Shown: positions 23,709 to 34,600 of the stretch, piece after piece
Layout of the letters: the number at the start of each line of letters is the position of its first letter
How positions within the stretch are numbered: the stretch's first letter is position 1
Source of the DNA: Neonectria sp. B-13
Taxonomy: Eukaryota > Ascomycota > Sordariomycetes > Hypocreales > Nectriaceae
NCBI GenBank assembly: GCA_002682825.1
Contig: NOKP01000003.1
Coordinates: 2,604,001 to 2,668,000, forward strand
DNA length: 64,000 nucleotides
Reading direction: 5' to 3'
Notes under the pieces: model-generated
The model's database searches: none
What the model saw: only the letters and a program-made list of their open reading frames with translations
What the model was told of the DNA's origin: nothing
Translations under genes and position numbers: made by a program

Positions 23709-25141
23709 ATGGCCGACGAAACGACGCATCTGATGAAGCAGGCCCAGGGTGCCATTCCGCGAGGTACTTGGCCCGTAGCACACACGTGAACTCGCCGTTG
23801 CCCTTTTGCTGATCGCGAGTGACACAGCGCCATGGGCCGCGGCGCTCTCTTCACCTCGGGACCCCGCCCGGCGTCTCCCGCAGGCCATTGCTCACCGCGG
23901 CGCCAAGGCCTTGTGGCCCGAAAACACCATGGCCGCCTTCCACGGCGCCGTCGATGTCGGGGCGCACGCTCTTGAAACGGATGTGCACCTCTCGGCCGAC
24001 GGCGTAGTCGTCTTGTCACATGTAAGTACAGCAACCCAAGCTCTGCGTAGCGCTAAGGGGCTTTGTTTCCGGAAGGGGTACTCACATGGAAACTCACAGG
24101 ACCCAACGCTGAAGCGTTGCTACGGCGTGGACAGGAAGATTGCCGACTGTGATTGGGAATACCTCAAAACGCTCCGGACGGTGAGGCAGCCGAGTGAGCC
24201 GATGCCGAGGCTGAAGGACCTACTGGAGTGGCTAGCCATGCCCCGACTCGAGAAGGTATGGGTCGTTTTGGATATCAAGGTATGTTCAGCAGGAAGCTTG
24301 TCTCGTGAAAGTGAAGAATACCCAGTGAGCAGGCGATGCTGACGAGACGGGGGGTGTGCAGATCGATGATGCTGCAGAAGATCTGGTTAGTGCCATCGCA
24401 AGGACCCTTGACGAGGTATCAGGTCCTGTCCCATGGGACCAGCGCATTGTTGTTGGATGCTGGAACGTGAGTCTTCCTCGGTTCCCGTTCACAGCCCATT
24501 CAAAGAGACTGTCACATGAGCATGTCACTCTCTCACATGAGCCTCGTACAGCTTTGAAGGCCCCTTGCCTCTGACATTGCACATAGGCCTCGTTCCTCAA
24601 GGCAGCCCGCCGGCTGCTACCGACATATCCCCTCGCCCACATCAGCGCCTCTTTGCTCTACTCGCACCACTTCCTGCGCATCCCCGGCCTCGGCTTCAAC
24701 ATGCACCAGAAGTCGCTCCTCGGTTTCCCGGGGGCGCTGTTCCTGCGCGAGATCCAGCGCTCCGACAAGCTCCTCATGACCTGGACCGTCAACGAGCCAC
24801 GCTGGATGGAGTGGTGCATCCGGCAGAACCTACGTCGCCCACGGAAGGGACGCGCGCCTAAGGAGCTCGAGGGCGAAGCAGACGCGGCCCTGGCGCTCAT
24901 CGACGGGGTCATCACGGATGACCCGCGGTTGTACCTGGAGGTGTGCGAGCAGTTCGAGGATGAGCTCGATGGGCGCCGAGTCAGACCCGTGAGGGGGCTG
25001 GCCCAGCGGGTGAGGGACAGGGTGAGAACCGCATTGACGGCCGCCATGTTCCAGGTGTTGGTAATGGGGTTCCATATTCTGAGGAGGGCACAAGGCAAGT
25101 TTGACTACCTAGATGATCGACGAAGCTTGGACGGGCGTTGA
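23709..25141 (+). CDS. Glycerophosphodiester phosphodiesterase-family lipase (Pgc1-like)
   Basis: This is a GDPD-fold phosphodiesterase. By its size and C-terminal hydrophobic segment it resembles yeast Pgc1, the phosphatidylglycerol-specific phospholipase C of mitochondria and lipid droplets. Exons are 23709-23763, 23828-24021, 24100-24279, 24362-24466 and 24587-25141 (362 aa). Catalytic motifs are present: AIAHRGAKALWPENTMAAF (HRG...PENT), ALETDVHLSADGVVVLSHDP (E-x-D and H-D) and a later WTVNE motif typical of GDPD proteins. A hydrophobic segment near the C-terminus (LTAAMFQVLVMGFHIL) may anchor the protein. The start is the only ATG in frame with exon 2 through a phase-1 junction. The substrate is inferred, and a general glycerophosphodiesterase is the alternative. 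Confidence 0.85.
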
Positions 25142-25313
25142 GGTTAGATGTGATTTGTGTGCATATATAAAAGAGATAGACAGACGGGCGATTGAGGAAC
25201 ATGCTTGTGGCAGAGGTGCGTTACTGCACAGAGTGAGCAACAGTTTACAGCATAGACTCTAGAGGCTGAGCACCTCACTTCAAGCTTCCGAAGATAGGCT
25301 TGTCTTTGTCTTT

Positions 25314-25356
25314 ACGTGGGCGAGATGGAAGCGGTCACTGAAGCGACCGCCCACGT
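25314..25356. repeat. Nested inverted repeat / hairpin
   Basis: ACGTGGGCG (25314-25322) is the reverse complement of CGCCCACGT (25348-25356). An inner pair GCGGTC (25331-25336) and GACCGC (25345-25350) can stack on ACGTGG/CCACGT to give about 12 paired bases with one bulge. Confidence 0.75.
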
Positions 25357-25450
25357 TTTAGGGTATACCACGTCGTAGTTTACTTCGTATAGTTGGGCAT
25401 GTCCAATGGCGGGTCTCCATTCCGCAAAAATCTACTTGTTCGTTGTTTTG

Positions 25451-25492
25451 CGGCAACTGTTTTACGGCAACTGTTTCACGACAACTGTTTTT
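25451..25492. repeat. 14-bp imperfect direct repeat, three copies
   Basis: The units CGGCAACTGTTTTA, CGGCAACTGTTTCA and CGACAACTGTTTTT stand head to tail. Each contains CAACTGTTT, a Myb-like core. The repeat is non-coding. Confidence 0.85.
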
Positions 25493-26433
25493 CTGTATCC
25501 TCCTTGGCACACCCGAAGTCCACCTCAACTCCGGGGGCTAATATCTAAAAGAAAAAAAGAACGAGGGCATAATTAGCATGCCAAATCCTACGAACTCATG
25601 TATTAAATCCGATTCTGTGCCCGACGCCGGAGCCAAACGACCCAAATCCGCGCCGCGCCGCGCCCACTCCCTCGCTGACAAGGACGACTTTCCACGGAGC
25701 ATACGGTGATTTCTCAGCGGCCTAGTTACGGAGTTGCTCGTAAGGACAGTCGGCGAGCAGGAAAGGAAGGATTCTAGACCGGTTTAGCTCGCGGGTCGGC
25801 CCTTGTTCCTTGTCCATCGGTGGAGTCGCAGTCAACGGCTTTGCTCCCTTGTCATTTTACATTCTGTGCCTGTTAGCCCCGGCGAGCAACCCCGACAGCT
25901 CCGCCTCTGCAGCAGAAAGGGAGTTTCGTTTGTCAATTGGGGCTTAGAAGCGATCCTGTGGTCATCCAGGCGTCCTTTGACGTCGTGTTTTACCACATCA
26001 CTAAGCATCGAGTCTTGCTGTTTGGCTGACATTGCTGTTTTGTCAGCCTCACTCATCCCAGCCACACCCGGCCGCGGCCGAATCAGCGGCTGGAATTCCC
26101 CCCCTCGCTAACAGAGCTGCAGATCTCCTGCAGCGGCCGTATGCCGGGATGAGCTCTTACACGAAAGGTGAAATCAATTGCTAAGCTTTTGATGGAGTGC
26201 TACACACGGTGAATAGCCTCAAATGCGCCGTCGTCCACGGCGATGCGTTCTTTGTCATTCATGGTCAGCGCGCATTTTCGCAAACTACCTGGATGGGGTC
26301 TGGCCGAGGAACGAAGGAATACGGGTGCCTGCATGCGTAGCTCCGTTCGTGGAGGTGAGACGGGATGGCGAGGTCTGTGTTGTTGAGTTCGCGTGTATGC
26401 TTAACGCCGGACGGGATCGTGGGAAGATGGAGA

Positions 26434-26439
26434 TATAAA
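26434..26439 (+). promoter_or_regulatory. TATA box of the SMP-30 gene
   Basis: TATAAA lies 112 nt before the ATG. It is followed about 30 nt later by a C/T-rich start region and a CCA/ATC-rich leader (26517-26550) that ends in the strong context CACCACCATG. Confidence 0.7.
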
Positions 26440-26550
26440 TGCAACGCCCGGCCTCTGTCGTCTTTTGAATCTTGGCTCTCCTCCATCTCGGTTATCCTCC
26501 TCTTCCTCTCCTCCAAAACCACCACCACCACCATCATCATCATCACCACC

Positions 26551-27576
26551 ATGTTCTCCAAGTCCCTCCTCGCCACCGCCGGCCTCGCGGTCCTCTCCCT
26601 GGCCGAGTCCCTCCCCGAGAAGACGCTGGGCCAGCTCAGCCTCGGCACCTGGCTCGAGAACATCGCCGTGCGCCCCAACGGCGACCTCCTGGTGACGCAG
26701 CTGTTCCCCTCGGCGTCCATCTACACCATCAAGAAGCCCGCCGGCCGCCAGCACGCCCTCGAGCAGCTCGTCGCCATCCCCGCCATCCAGAACATCTACG
26801 GCATCGCCCAGGTGCCGGCCCACGGCCGCCATGACAAGGCCGAGACGTACGTCGTCGTCGGCGGCAACTCCTCCTCGCTCGCCAACCCCATCACCGGCAC
26901 CTTCAGCGCCTGGACCGTCGACCTGGGCTGCGACGAGGCCAAGGTGCGCAAGATCAGCAACATGGACAAGCACAGCGCCTTCCTCAACGGCGTCACCGAG
27001 ATCCCCGGCGTGTCCTCCGCCGTCCTGGTCTGCGACTCGGCCGCCGGGCTGGTCGGCCGCCTGGATCTGGCCACCGGCGCCTTCGACACCAAGGCCTTCG
27101 TCTTCCCGGAGATGGCTCCGACCGAGGGCGAGGCGCTTCCGATCGGCGTCAACGGCATCCACATCCGCAACGGCTTCCTGTACTGGACCAACTCCGGCAA
27201 GGTCGCCATCTACCGCGTCGCCGTGACCCCCAAGGGCCTTCCCGCCAAGGGCGCCAAGCCGGAGCTCGTCTTCGACCTGTCCGACGCCGCCACCTTCCTC
27301 GACGACTTCACCTTTGACGCCGACGGCAACATCTACGTCGTCAGCAACTTCGACAACTCCGTCATCTTCGTTGATCTCGAGGCCGGCACCGCCGAGACCG
27401 TCGTCGGGAGCCTCGATACCCTGACTGTTGCTGGCTCCACCGCTGTTACCTTTGGCCGTGGCAAGCATGACAAGGACATTCTGTACGTGTCCACTGGCGG
27501 TGCTCTCGGTGCTCCCGTTGGCGGAACCAAGACCGAGGGCGCCAAGGTTGTTGCTGTCGATACCTCTGCCTTGTAA
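26551..27576 (+). CDS. Secreted SMP-30/gluconolactonase-like beta-propeller protein
   Basis: An intronless 341-aa protein with an N-terminal signal peptide (MFSKSLLATAGLAVLSLAES), so probably secreted or routed to the endomembrane system. The body is a six-bladed beta-propeller of the SMP-30/gluconolactonase/LRE type. Blade-like strands recur as WLENIAVRPNGDLLVTQLF, VNGIHIRNGFLYWTNSG, FTFDADGNIYVVSNF and STAVTFGRGKHDKDILYVST. Members hydrolyse lactones or esters. The substrate here cannot be told. Third codon positions are overwhelmingly C or G, more than in neighbouring genes, and the gene has a clean TATA box and poly(A) signals, which together suggest high expression. The start has an ideal context and begins the signal peptide. 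The long frame on the opposite strand (26401-27636) is a shadow of the codon bias. Confidence 0.87.
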   Translation: MFSKSLLATAGLAVLSLAESLPEKTLGQLSLGTWLENIAVRPNGDLLVTQLFPSASIYTIKKPAGRQHALEQLVAIPAIQNIYGIAQVPAHGRHDKAETYVVVGGNSSSLANPITGTFSAWTVDLGCDEAKVRKISNMDKHSAFLNGVTEIPGVSSAVLVCDSAAGLVGRLDLATGAFDTKAFVFPEMAPTEGEALPIGVNGIHIRNGFLYWTNSGKVAIYRVAVTPKGLPAKGAKPELVFDLSDAATFLDDFTFDADGNIYVVSNFDNSVIFVDLEAGTAETVVGSLDTLTVAGSTAVTFGRGKHDKDILYVSTGGALGAPVGGTKTEGAKVVAVDTSAL

Positions 27577-28007
27577 GCGGTAAAGCCAGAAGCTGGTGGA
27601 GGTAACCGAGTCGGATGGGTGGTGAAATCCTAGCATATGTTCATAGACACTAGATAAGCAGAGGGTCAGTTAATCCCAAGGATATAAATAAATAAACATT
27701 TTCTCCTCACCATGACCTGAGCTTCCCGTTAAAACTCACTTGTAACAAGGACCAAACACCCCCGTAGGTTTTGTGCAATGGTATATTTGTTCTAGACCTC
27801 CCGTTTGCGGGCTCAATTCTACCAAGCAATTCCCAACCTATCCGGACCGCTGAGGCAGATCAAATGTGTCCCACCGCAAACAAAAAAAGAATATAATATG
27901 AAAACACACAACGCCCTGCCTTTTTGTCACTCGAGTGCGTAAACCTGCAAATAATCTGCTCCTAAAGCATTGTCCGTCCCCAGCGAACCGCAGCTGGGAT
28001 AGCAACC
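27577..28007. other. Intergenic, convergent 3' regions
   Basis: The stretch lies between the SMP-30 stop and the rtf1 stop. Apart from the polyadenylation signal on the plus strand, nothing was recognised. Confidence 0.5.
27687..27696 (+). terminator. Tandem AATAAA polyadenylation signal
   Basis: Two overlapping AATAAA hexamers (27687-27692 and 27691-27696) lie 111-120 nt after the SMP-30 stop codon. Confidence 0.65.
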
Positions 28008-30053
28008 TCAAATCTCAATGTCAATGTCCAGATCCAACGACCCAATCACGTCGTCGTCCATCAGGGGCTTGTGGATCGTCGGGATACCCTTCTTCTCCAG
28101 GTACTTCTCATCCTGGAGTTTCGCCAGATGTGGCAGCAACTGTGACTTGCCAGGCGTGGCCTTGGGCGTTCCGTTCGCCGGCGTGCTGATGCCACTTCCC
28201 TCGACCGGCTTCGTCTCCACCTTCTCGTTCACGTCATGTACAAACTTGGCCTTTGTCCTCAGTCGACGCGACATGTCCCCCTCGTACGCTTCGCCCCGCT
28301 TAAGGGCCGCCTCGATCTCGCGGGACTTGGCCTTCTCCTTCAGCTGCGCCTTCCGTACCGCCTCTCCGTTGAGACGTCGGTTCTCTCGGTTGCGCTCTGC
28401 CAATCGGTCTTGCTCGCTCTTGCCCTTCGGGGCATCCAGGTTCTTCGATGCCCCAAGACTGGTCTTGAAGGCTAGTCGCTGTGAACCGAGCTTGTCGAGC
28501 TCCTCTTGCAACTCTTCGACCTTACTATCGTCTCCGCGCTCCCTTGCCTCCTCCAGAAGTCGAGCCACGCGCACTCGCTCTGCAGGGTCGAAGCGGCGTC
28601 GCAAATCGTTCTTTCGCTTGAGTCGGGCTTTGATCTCCTCGCTCGTCCACTTATGAGTGATTAATGAATTGATGTCATCGATCTTGTCTGAAAGGTAGTT
28701 CTTTGTAGGGAGTGTCACGGTCTCGTTGAGGCAAGTGACCTTGTATCGGTTCAGTTCGCTCTGCAACCATCATTAGTACACAAGTTAGACCAGGCAGCTC
28801 AGCTCAAACTCACGTCTAAGAACTTTCCGCTCGAGGCGGCGATGAAAGGGAACTCCTTGATAGACTTTCCATGCCCCGCCTTGACGTACTGGTCTGTGAC
28901 AAACGAACCGTTAGGGCCACTGAGGGCGTAAGGCCGACCGGTCGTAAAGCCTAATGACAACAAAGTTAGCATTGGTTGGTGATCCCTGGGCTCTCGTACA
29001 TACCTTTGATGACAGCCATGCGATACTGTTCGATCCCCGTCTCTGGATGTGGTCCCAGGGCAATGCGGATGTAGCAGCCGATGATTGATTGCTCAAACCC
29101 AGGAGTAAAGCAGACTTGGGCAAACTCGTTTCGCCCAAGCCGAACACGCTCGTAATCGCGAAGCTCGGGTGGTGGAATGTCTCTGGGCACATCGGCATCA
29201 GGGGTACGAGAACGATGGCGACCGAACTCATCATCGCTGTCCTCAGGTTCCCGGGAGTCTCGTCCTCGGTCAGAGTAGTCATCCTTCCGTCGCTCGTGGT
29301 CCTCCCGCCGCCGGGCTTTCTCAGCTCTGGCTCGTCGCAAGGTGTCCATCGCGGTCTCGCCCTTGCCGCCGGTTCGCTGCCGCGATGCCTTGCGCTCCCC
29401 AGATTCCAGTTCGGCTGTGTCGGCGCTGCGCTTCTTCTTCACCTGCTTGCGCTCCTCAATCTCAACGTTGTTAACCATTTGGCGAAGCAGGCGGTTTTGT
29501 CGCTGGCGCTCAACCTCCGAGATTCGGTCGGCGATAATCTGTTCTCGCTCGACTTCTCGCATCGCCATGATTTCTGCCTTCTCGGCTTGGCTCACGTACA
29601 TGCCGTCGACCGGATACTTGTCATCTTCGTTGGCGGAAGCACGACCTCGAGGGGGCTCTGCATCAGAGTCGGATTCGTCCATTGGTGCCGACTCCAGAGA
29701 GTTTGGTGTGCCCGGGGTCGATGATCTGAATCATAGAGTGTCAGCGTCATTCGGCAAGCTTCAGCCCCGGTGGCAATTTCAGGGGCGATCCTGATTCTGA
29801 AATGAAGGTGAAGTGAATCTGACGCGACACCTCCGACGAAGGGAGAGTGCTGGAGTGAACATGAGAATATAATCACTTACGCCTCACCCTCCTCCTCGGA
29901 ATCGTCGTCCCGATCTCCTCTGCGCTTCGTCTTCTTCGCCGAGGACTTCTTGGGTGGCGGCGACGCTGACAGGTCCCTGCCCTCGTTGACAGAGCCCTCA
30001 TCCTCGGAATCTCCACCCGCAAGGGCGAGAAGCTCGTCGTCGATATCAGCCAT
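28008..30053 (-). CDS. rtf1: Rtf1, Paf1-complex subunit with Plus3 domain
   Basis: Rtf1 is a nuclear RNA polymerase II elongation factor. It links the Paf1 complex to Spt5 through its Plus3 domain and promotes H2B ubiquitylation through its histone-modification domain. Exons on the minus strand are 30053-29881, 29725-29004, 28950-28814 and 28760-28008 (594 aa). The N-terminus is acidic (MADIDDELLALAGGDSEDEG). A basic, Arg/Lys/Glu-rich coiled region covers the histone-modification part (ARAEKARRREDHERRKDDYS). The Plus3 domain follows (RLGRNEFAQVCFTPGFEQSI, GCYIRIALGPHPE, then YRMAVIKGF across intron 2). The C-terminal half has charged helices (RRRFDPAERVRVARLLEEAR) and ends in an acidic LDLDIDIEI. 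Introns of 155, 53 and 53 nt keep the frame. The gene is divergent from coq7. Confidence 0.94.
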
Positions 30054-30590
30054 GACGAATGCAGTTATTCGCGCTCCTCACGATCTCTGACTTTTCGGCT
30101 ATCAGGGGTTGCGCTCGCGACGCGATGTCCAATAGAGCTACCGAGCGTTCGTGCCGCGTCGAATCGAAGAGGTCTTGGGGATTCGGGAGTGGCGAATGGC
30201 GCGAGGGCGTTGCGCAGGCAGTCGCGGGAGCAGGCAAGAGATGGATGAGACTGGGATTGATGACTGGAGTGTATTATGTGTAAAGAGAAAAAGCGAGTGC
30301 CCTTTCACTCGCAACCTGTTCGGAATTCGTCGTCCTGCAGCCCACGCGTGATTGGCCGACGCTATGTCATCCTAAACCACGTGTAGAGTGGATCTATCCA
30401 CGGCGAAGCTTTAGTCCGTTCGAGGTGAACCCTCGGTGATGACGCGGTGAATTCACCGAGAACGCCGGAGACCGACCGCCGGCGCCGTCGCCGTGGTTCG
30501 ATTTCGGGAAGTACAGGGCACAACTTTAGTTTCCGATCCCAATTGACGACACAAGCCGGTCTTCTCAACGCCGTAGGCCAGTCGACAACA
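30054..30590. promoter_or_regulatory. Bidirectional rtf1/coq7 promoter
   Basis: The 537-nt interval separates the two divergent start codons. It contains a cluster of GGTGA elements in both orientations, including the perfect 14-bp palindrome CGGTGAATTCACCG (30445-30458) and the 8-bp pair CTCGGTGA/TCACCGAG. A possible uORF, ATGACGCGGTGA (30439-30450), lies on the coq7 side. Confidence 0.6.
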
Positions 30591-31372
30591 ATGGCGCCGA
30601 CACGAGCTCTCGCCCGCCCTATGCGCGCTCTCTGCGCGAGGCCAATCGTCCCTCGCTGCCAGCCGTATATCCGCGCCATCGCTACTACGTCGACGGCACA
30701 AGCCTCCGTCGCGACCGGATCTGCCGAAGCGCCCAAGAAGCGCAAGCCGCTCACCAAGGAGCAGCGCGAGTTCCTCGACTCTGCCGTATGGCTCCCCGCC
30801 GCAATTGCTTCCCCCGCACCACTGACCTCCCATTGCAGCTCCGTGTAAATCAGGCCGGCGAGCTGGCTGCCGTCCTCATCTATGCCGCCCAGACCCCCGT
30901 CCTCCTCCGCCAGCGCCCGCACCTGCGCAAGTTGATGGGTCACATGTACGACCAGGAGGTAGGCCACTTCAATACCTTCAACGAGATGATCCACAAGCAC
31001 CGCGTCCGTCCGACCGCCATGTACCCGATCTGGTCCGTCATGGCTTCCGGCCTCGGCTGGTCCACCGCCATGATGGGCTACGAAGCCGCCATGGCCTGCA
31101 CCGAGGCGGTGGAAACGGAGATCGGTGGCCACTACAATGAGCAGATCCGCAGTCTACTTGAGATGGTCACGCAATGGGAGGCTGAGGGCTACGAGGTCGG
31201 CGAGGAGCTGTCAGTGCTAATCAAAACACTGAGGAGGATTCGAGACGAGGAGCTAGAGCATTTGGACCACGCCGTGGAGCATGATGCCAGAAAGGCCGAG
31301 CCTCACTGGCTCCTCACCGGGGTTATTCGAGCCGGTTGCCGTGGAGCCATCTGGGTGAGCGAGAAGGTTTGA
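30591..31372 (+). CDS. coq7: Coq7, demethoxyubiquinone hydroxylase
   Basis: Coq7 is the diiron monooxygenase of the inner mitochondrial membrane that performs the penultimate step of ubiquinone synthesis (5-demethoxyubiquinone hydroxylation) in the COQ synthome. Exons are 30591-30785 and 30839-31372 (242 aa). The 53-nt intron begins GTATGG. The N-terminal 40 residues are Arg/Ala/Ser-rich without acidic residues, which fits a mitochondrial targeting peptide. Diiron ligand motifs are visible: NQAGELAAVLIY (Glu), MYDQEVGHF (E-x-x-H), a central ACTEAVETEIGGHYNEQ and RIRDEELEHLDHAVEHDA (E-x-x-H). The C-terminus ends GAIWVSEKV, as in fungal orthologues. An AATAAA lies 166 nt after the stop. Confidence 0.95.
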
Positions 31373-31537
31373 AGCGACAACTTGATTGATTGTATTATAC
31401 ATGTAAGAAGGATATGCGTGGCTCGCTTGATGGAAAACTATGTACATGTAGACAGCAATAGAAACCATGCGCGTTTTAATCTATCAACATCAGGCGCCCA
31501 CGAATGCTTCCTGACCCTCTTGGAAATCTGAACTCCC

Positions 31538-31543
31538 AATAAA
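31538..31543 (+). terminator. AATAAA polyadenylation signal of coq7
   Basis: The hexamer lies 166 nt downstream of the coq7 stop and 75 nt before the end of the convergent phospholipase D coding region. Confidence 0.5.
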
Positions 31544-31617
31544 CTCCGTTGCGATGCTTGTATACGACTTTGGTGCGTGTTAAAGGCTTCCGGCCACTGT
31601 AGTAGAGTCGGTACATT

Positions 31618-34600
31618 TTAATTGCTGAGAATCGTTAGCATAAGCTCAATTGTATGACTTCCAGAGTCACTTACTAAATTGCCAAAGGAGCGACGCCATC
31701 CACTTGGTAACCCCAGTTGCCATTCTGCTCCTCCGTAAGGAGCCAGTCGTAGGGAAACTGCACCAGATTCCCCTGAACCATGTTCAACAGCTCCTCGGCA
31801 TGGCCACGCGTAGGCATGTCGTCAATGGTAAACCCGCGCCGGCTGTTCTTCGTCGTAGCCCGGCGTCGGCGCTTAAGCGACCCAATGTGCCCGGGAGGTG
31901 GAGCGTTCGTCTCCCTTGAGGAAGGCTTCTCGAGAGTCGAGAAGGTCGTTCGTCGTTCTCTATCCCTGGTGCTCGCTTGCGGCTCCAGAAATTTGTTGTT
32001 GTTCTCAAAGGCAGGGAATGGGACGTCTCCCATCGAATAAACAGGAGAGGGCGCCTCCATCGGGCGTGGGCTACATCCGCCGTTCTCCGCATCCAGCGCA
32101 GGGTTTGGTTTTGTCGAGGGATTGTCGCCGTCCACATCATGAGCAGGCTGCTTCTCATTCAGACCATTCTTTCCCTCGTCAGGAATGACAATCTTGATCC
32201 TCTCGTCATCCTTCTTATGAATGGGGAGTTTGTCAACCAACTTTCCAGCGGCTTTCTCGAGTTCGCTGTCAGCAGCCTTCGCCATCACCTCCGGTCCTGG
32301 TGCACCTATGCCAGCTCCAGCAGACGTTGATCCACGATGACTGGGCTCGGGTTTGGACTCGGAATCTTGCCGCGATCGACCTTCCATGCTGGCGCGGAAC
32401 CGCTCTCCGTAGCCTACGTACTCCTGGTACTCGGCCCAAGTGCTTACCTCGGAGTCTGGCATGCAGCGGAAGACTCTGCGGTACAGCTTTGTGTTGTTCA
32501 CAGCAGCGCGGTTCCAAATCTCGTCGAGAAAGTTGGGGTTAACAGGATCTCGCATGCAGTCCTTATCAATCTGAGCCGGTTGGATGTCTGCTGCCATTGG
32601 ATGAACAGGGCCCATCGTAGGCCGCCCAGAATCAGGGTCGAAGTGCATTGGAGGACCCCCGATATCAGTGTCATCCGCCATTGGTAGCGTCGGCAACTGT
32701 GAAGCTCGGGGTAATCCCAGCTGATCCGTTGTCCGTCGGTTCAAAGCAGGCATTGGAGGCATGCCCTCGCTTCTGATTTGGCTGGGGTCCAGATAATTGT
32801 TCTCCCTAGGGAGCAGTGGGACATGGGGCGCCTTCGGAGTTTGTAACGTCCCCTTGCCCTCGTTTCCGATGCTATTGACGAGAACTTCGCGGCCGTTGAC
32901 GATGACCGAGTCTCGGCCAGCATCAAGGCCAGCCTTCTCGGCGTTTCTCCAGTGGTCTGGGCCGTACCCAGTGACGTCAAGCTCATGTCTCTTCTTCCCG
33001 TCAACAACGGCAGTTGTGTCACGGGGGTCCAACGAGGCGGAGCTGGGGCTAGAGCTGGCGGACTCTTCCATGCGCTGCGCTGCAGCCAGATCAAGATCGT
33101 GGTTGAAACTTGGGGGTTGGTGAGACACAGGTCGCTTGGCATTCTTTGATCCAGATGCCTCCTCGTTGTAAATGTCCTCCATCTCTTGGTCAAAGTCCTG
33201 GCGGTCCATCTCTGCCTGGCGTTCCTCTTCAAGGATCTCATCCACATCGAGTCCCAGATGTTCTCGCATCAATCGAAGGCGGAGCGTGTGGGCAAAGCGG
33301 CCGACTTGATATGGCTTTCCGGCCATTGTAGACATAATCATGTCCGTGTCCCGTACGATAGCGGCACACTCGGAGTCGCGGTTGCCCAGCATCGATCGTT
33401 CGTTGATGTTGGCGGATCCGATGAGTGCCACTCGATCGTCGACGATGATCGTTTTGGCGTGGATATAGAGCTGTTCAGTCACGAGCATGTCGGTACTCAT
33501 GATTCCCCACTGCCGCAGAGAGTAAAAGCTGATGTAGTCCTCGGGTTCAATGTCAGCAGCGCGGAGTCGCCCAAAGATTGAGTGTTCTCCTCTGCAGATA
33601 CTGCGGAACTGGCACATCAAGATGAGGCGGACACTCGTGCCCTCTTGCTCATCAACAGTGTTCTGGAAACCGGGCATCAGGGGAATGACAATGACACATC
33701 GCCAGTCTTCGTCGTTCTGGTGTGCGCGGATGATTCGCTCCACGAGCGCATCTCCGATACGGTTGGTAATTCGTGTGTTGTACACCTCGGTGCTAGTAAT
33801 GAAGAACTGGTTCTCCATGTAGACAAAATGCTCAGAATCCTCAATCATCTTAATGTAGGCGTTCTGAATACTGTGCTCTGTTTCCTCAACGCCGAGGGAC
33901 CAGGTGGTCGCTGATCGGAGGATCTGCACCTCGCAAGTACCAGTAAGGCCTAGAGCCTCCAGCTCTTCTACCTTCGCATCAGGGGCGGGGAGCAGGAACG
34001 GGAGAGGGCGCGTCGGCTTTCGTCCTCGGCGAAGGTAATTCCAGCGCTGAACGAAATGGCGCGTCAGATCTCGAGCTGGCTGTCCAACAACCTGCATCGA
34101 TATGTCATGCCAAGGCATTCGAGGAACCTTGCTCCGGTCGTACATCTCTTCATACGGCTCGTTGAGTCGGAAGAAGTCCTGCACTCGCGGGTTCGAGTAG
34201 TCCTTGCCTGGGAACAGTTGGCAGTGTTCGGCATCCTTGGGGACCTCGGAAGCCTCGAATCCGGTTGGCTTGTCGTCGACAATGGGATGCTGAGGGCAAT
34301 CCCAGCGTCCAAAGCAGAGATCCATACCACCAACAAACGCAACGTCATGATCCACGATGCAAATCTTCTCGTGGTGCGCAAAGAAGAACTGATTCTTCTT
34401 GAACTGGTTTGGAGATCTCTGGACGAAGATGTTTGGATGAAGGTTAAGCAACGAAAACTTCGTGTACTCCGAGTCGATTGGAACCGCCGCCTCAACGTTG
34501 CGGTAGACGATGACGAAAATCTTCACACCCTCTCTAGCCTTCTTCTGCAAAAGTCGATCCAGACGCCACTTCTGGCTGATGGCCGCAGGTCTTCGCATAT

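Larger units (their letters stand above)
25142..26550. other. Intergenic with hairpin, tandem repeat and SMP-30 promoter
   Basis: The stretch contains the GDPD 3' region, an inverted repeat at 25314-25356, a 14-bp imperfect triplicate at 25451-25492, and the promoter of the SMP-30 gene near the right end. A TATATAAAA word at 25164-25172 is 23 nt past the GDPD stop. No gene was recognised. Confidence 0.55.

Noticed and set aside
26401..27636. 411-aa open frame antisense to the SMP-30 gene
   Set aside because: It mirrors a highly biased gene. C/G-ending codons remove stops from the opposite frame, and its translation is Gly/Ala/Asp/Val-rich without domain signal.
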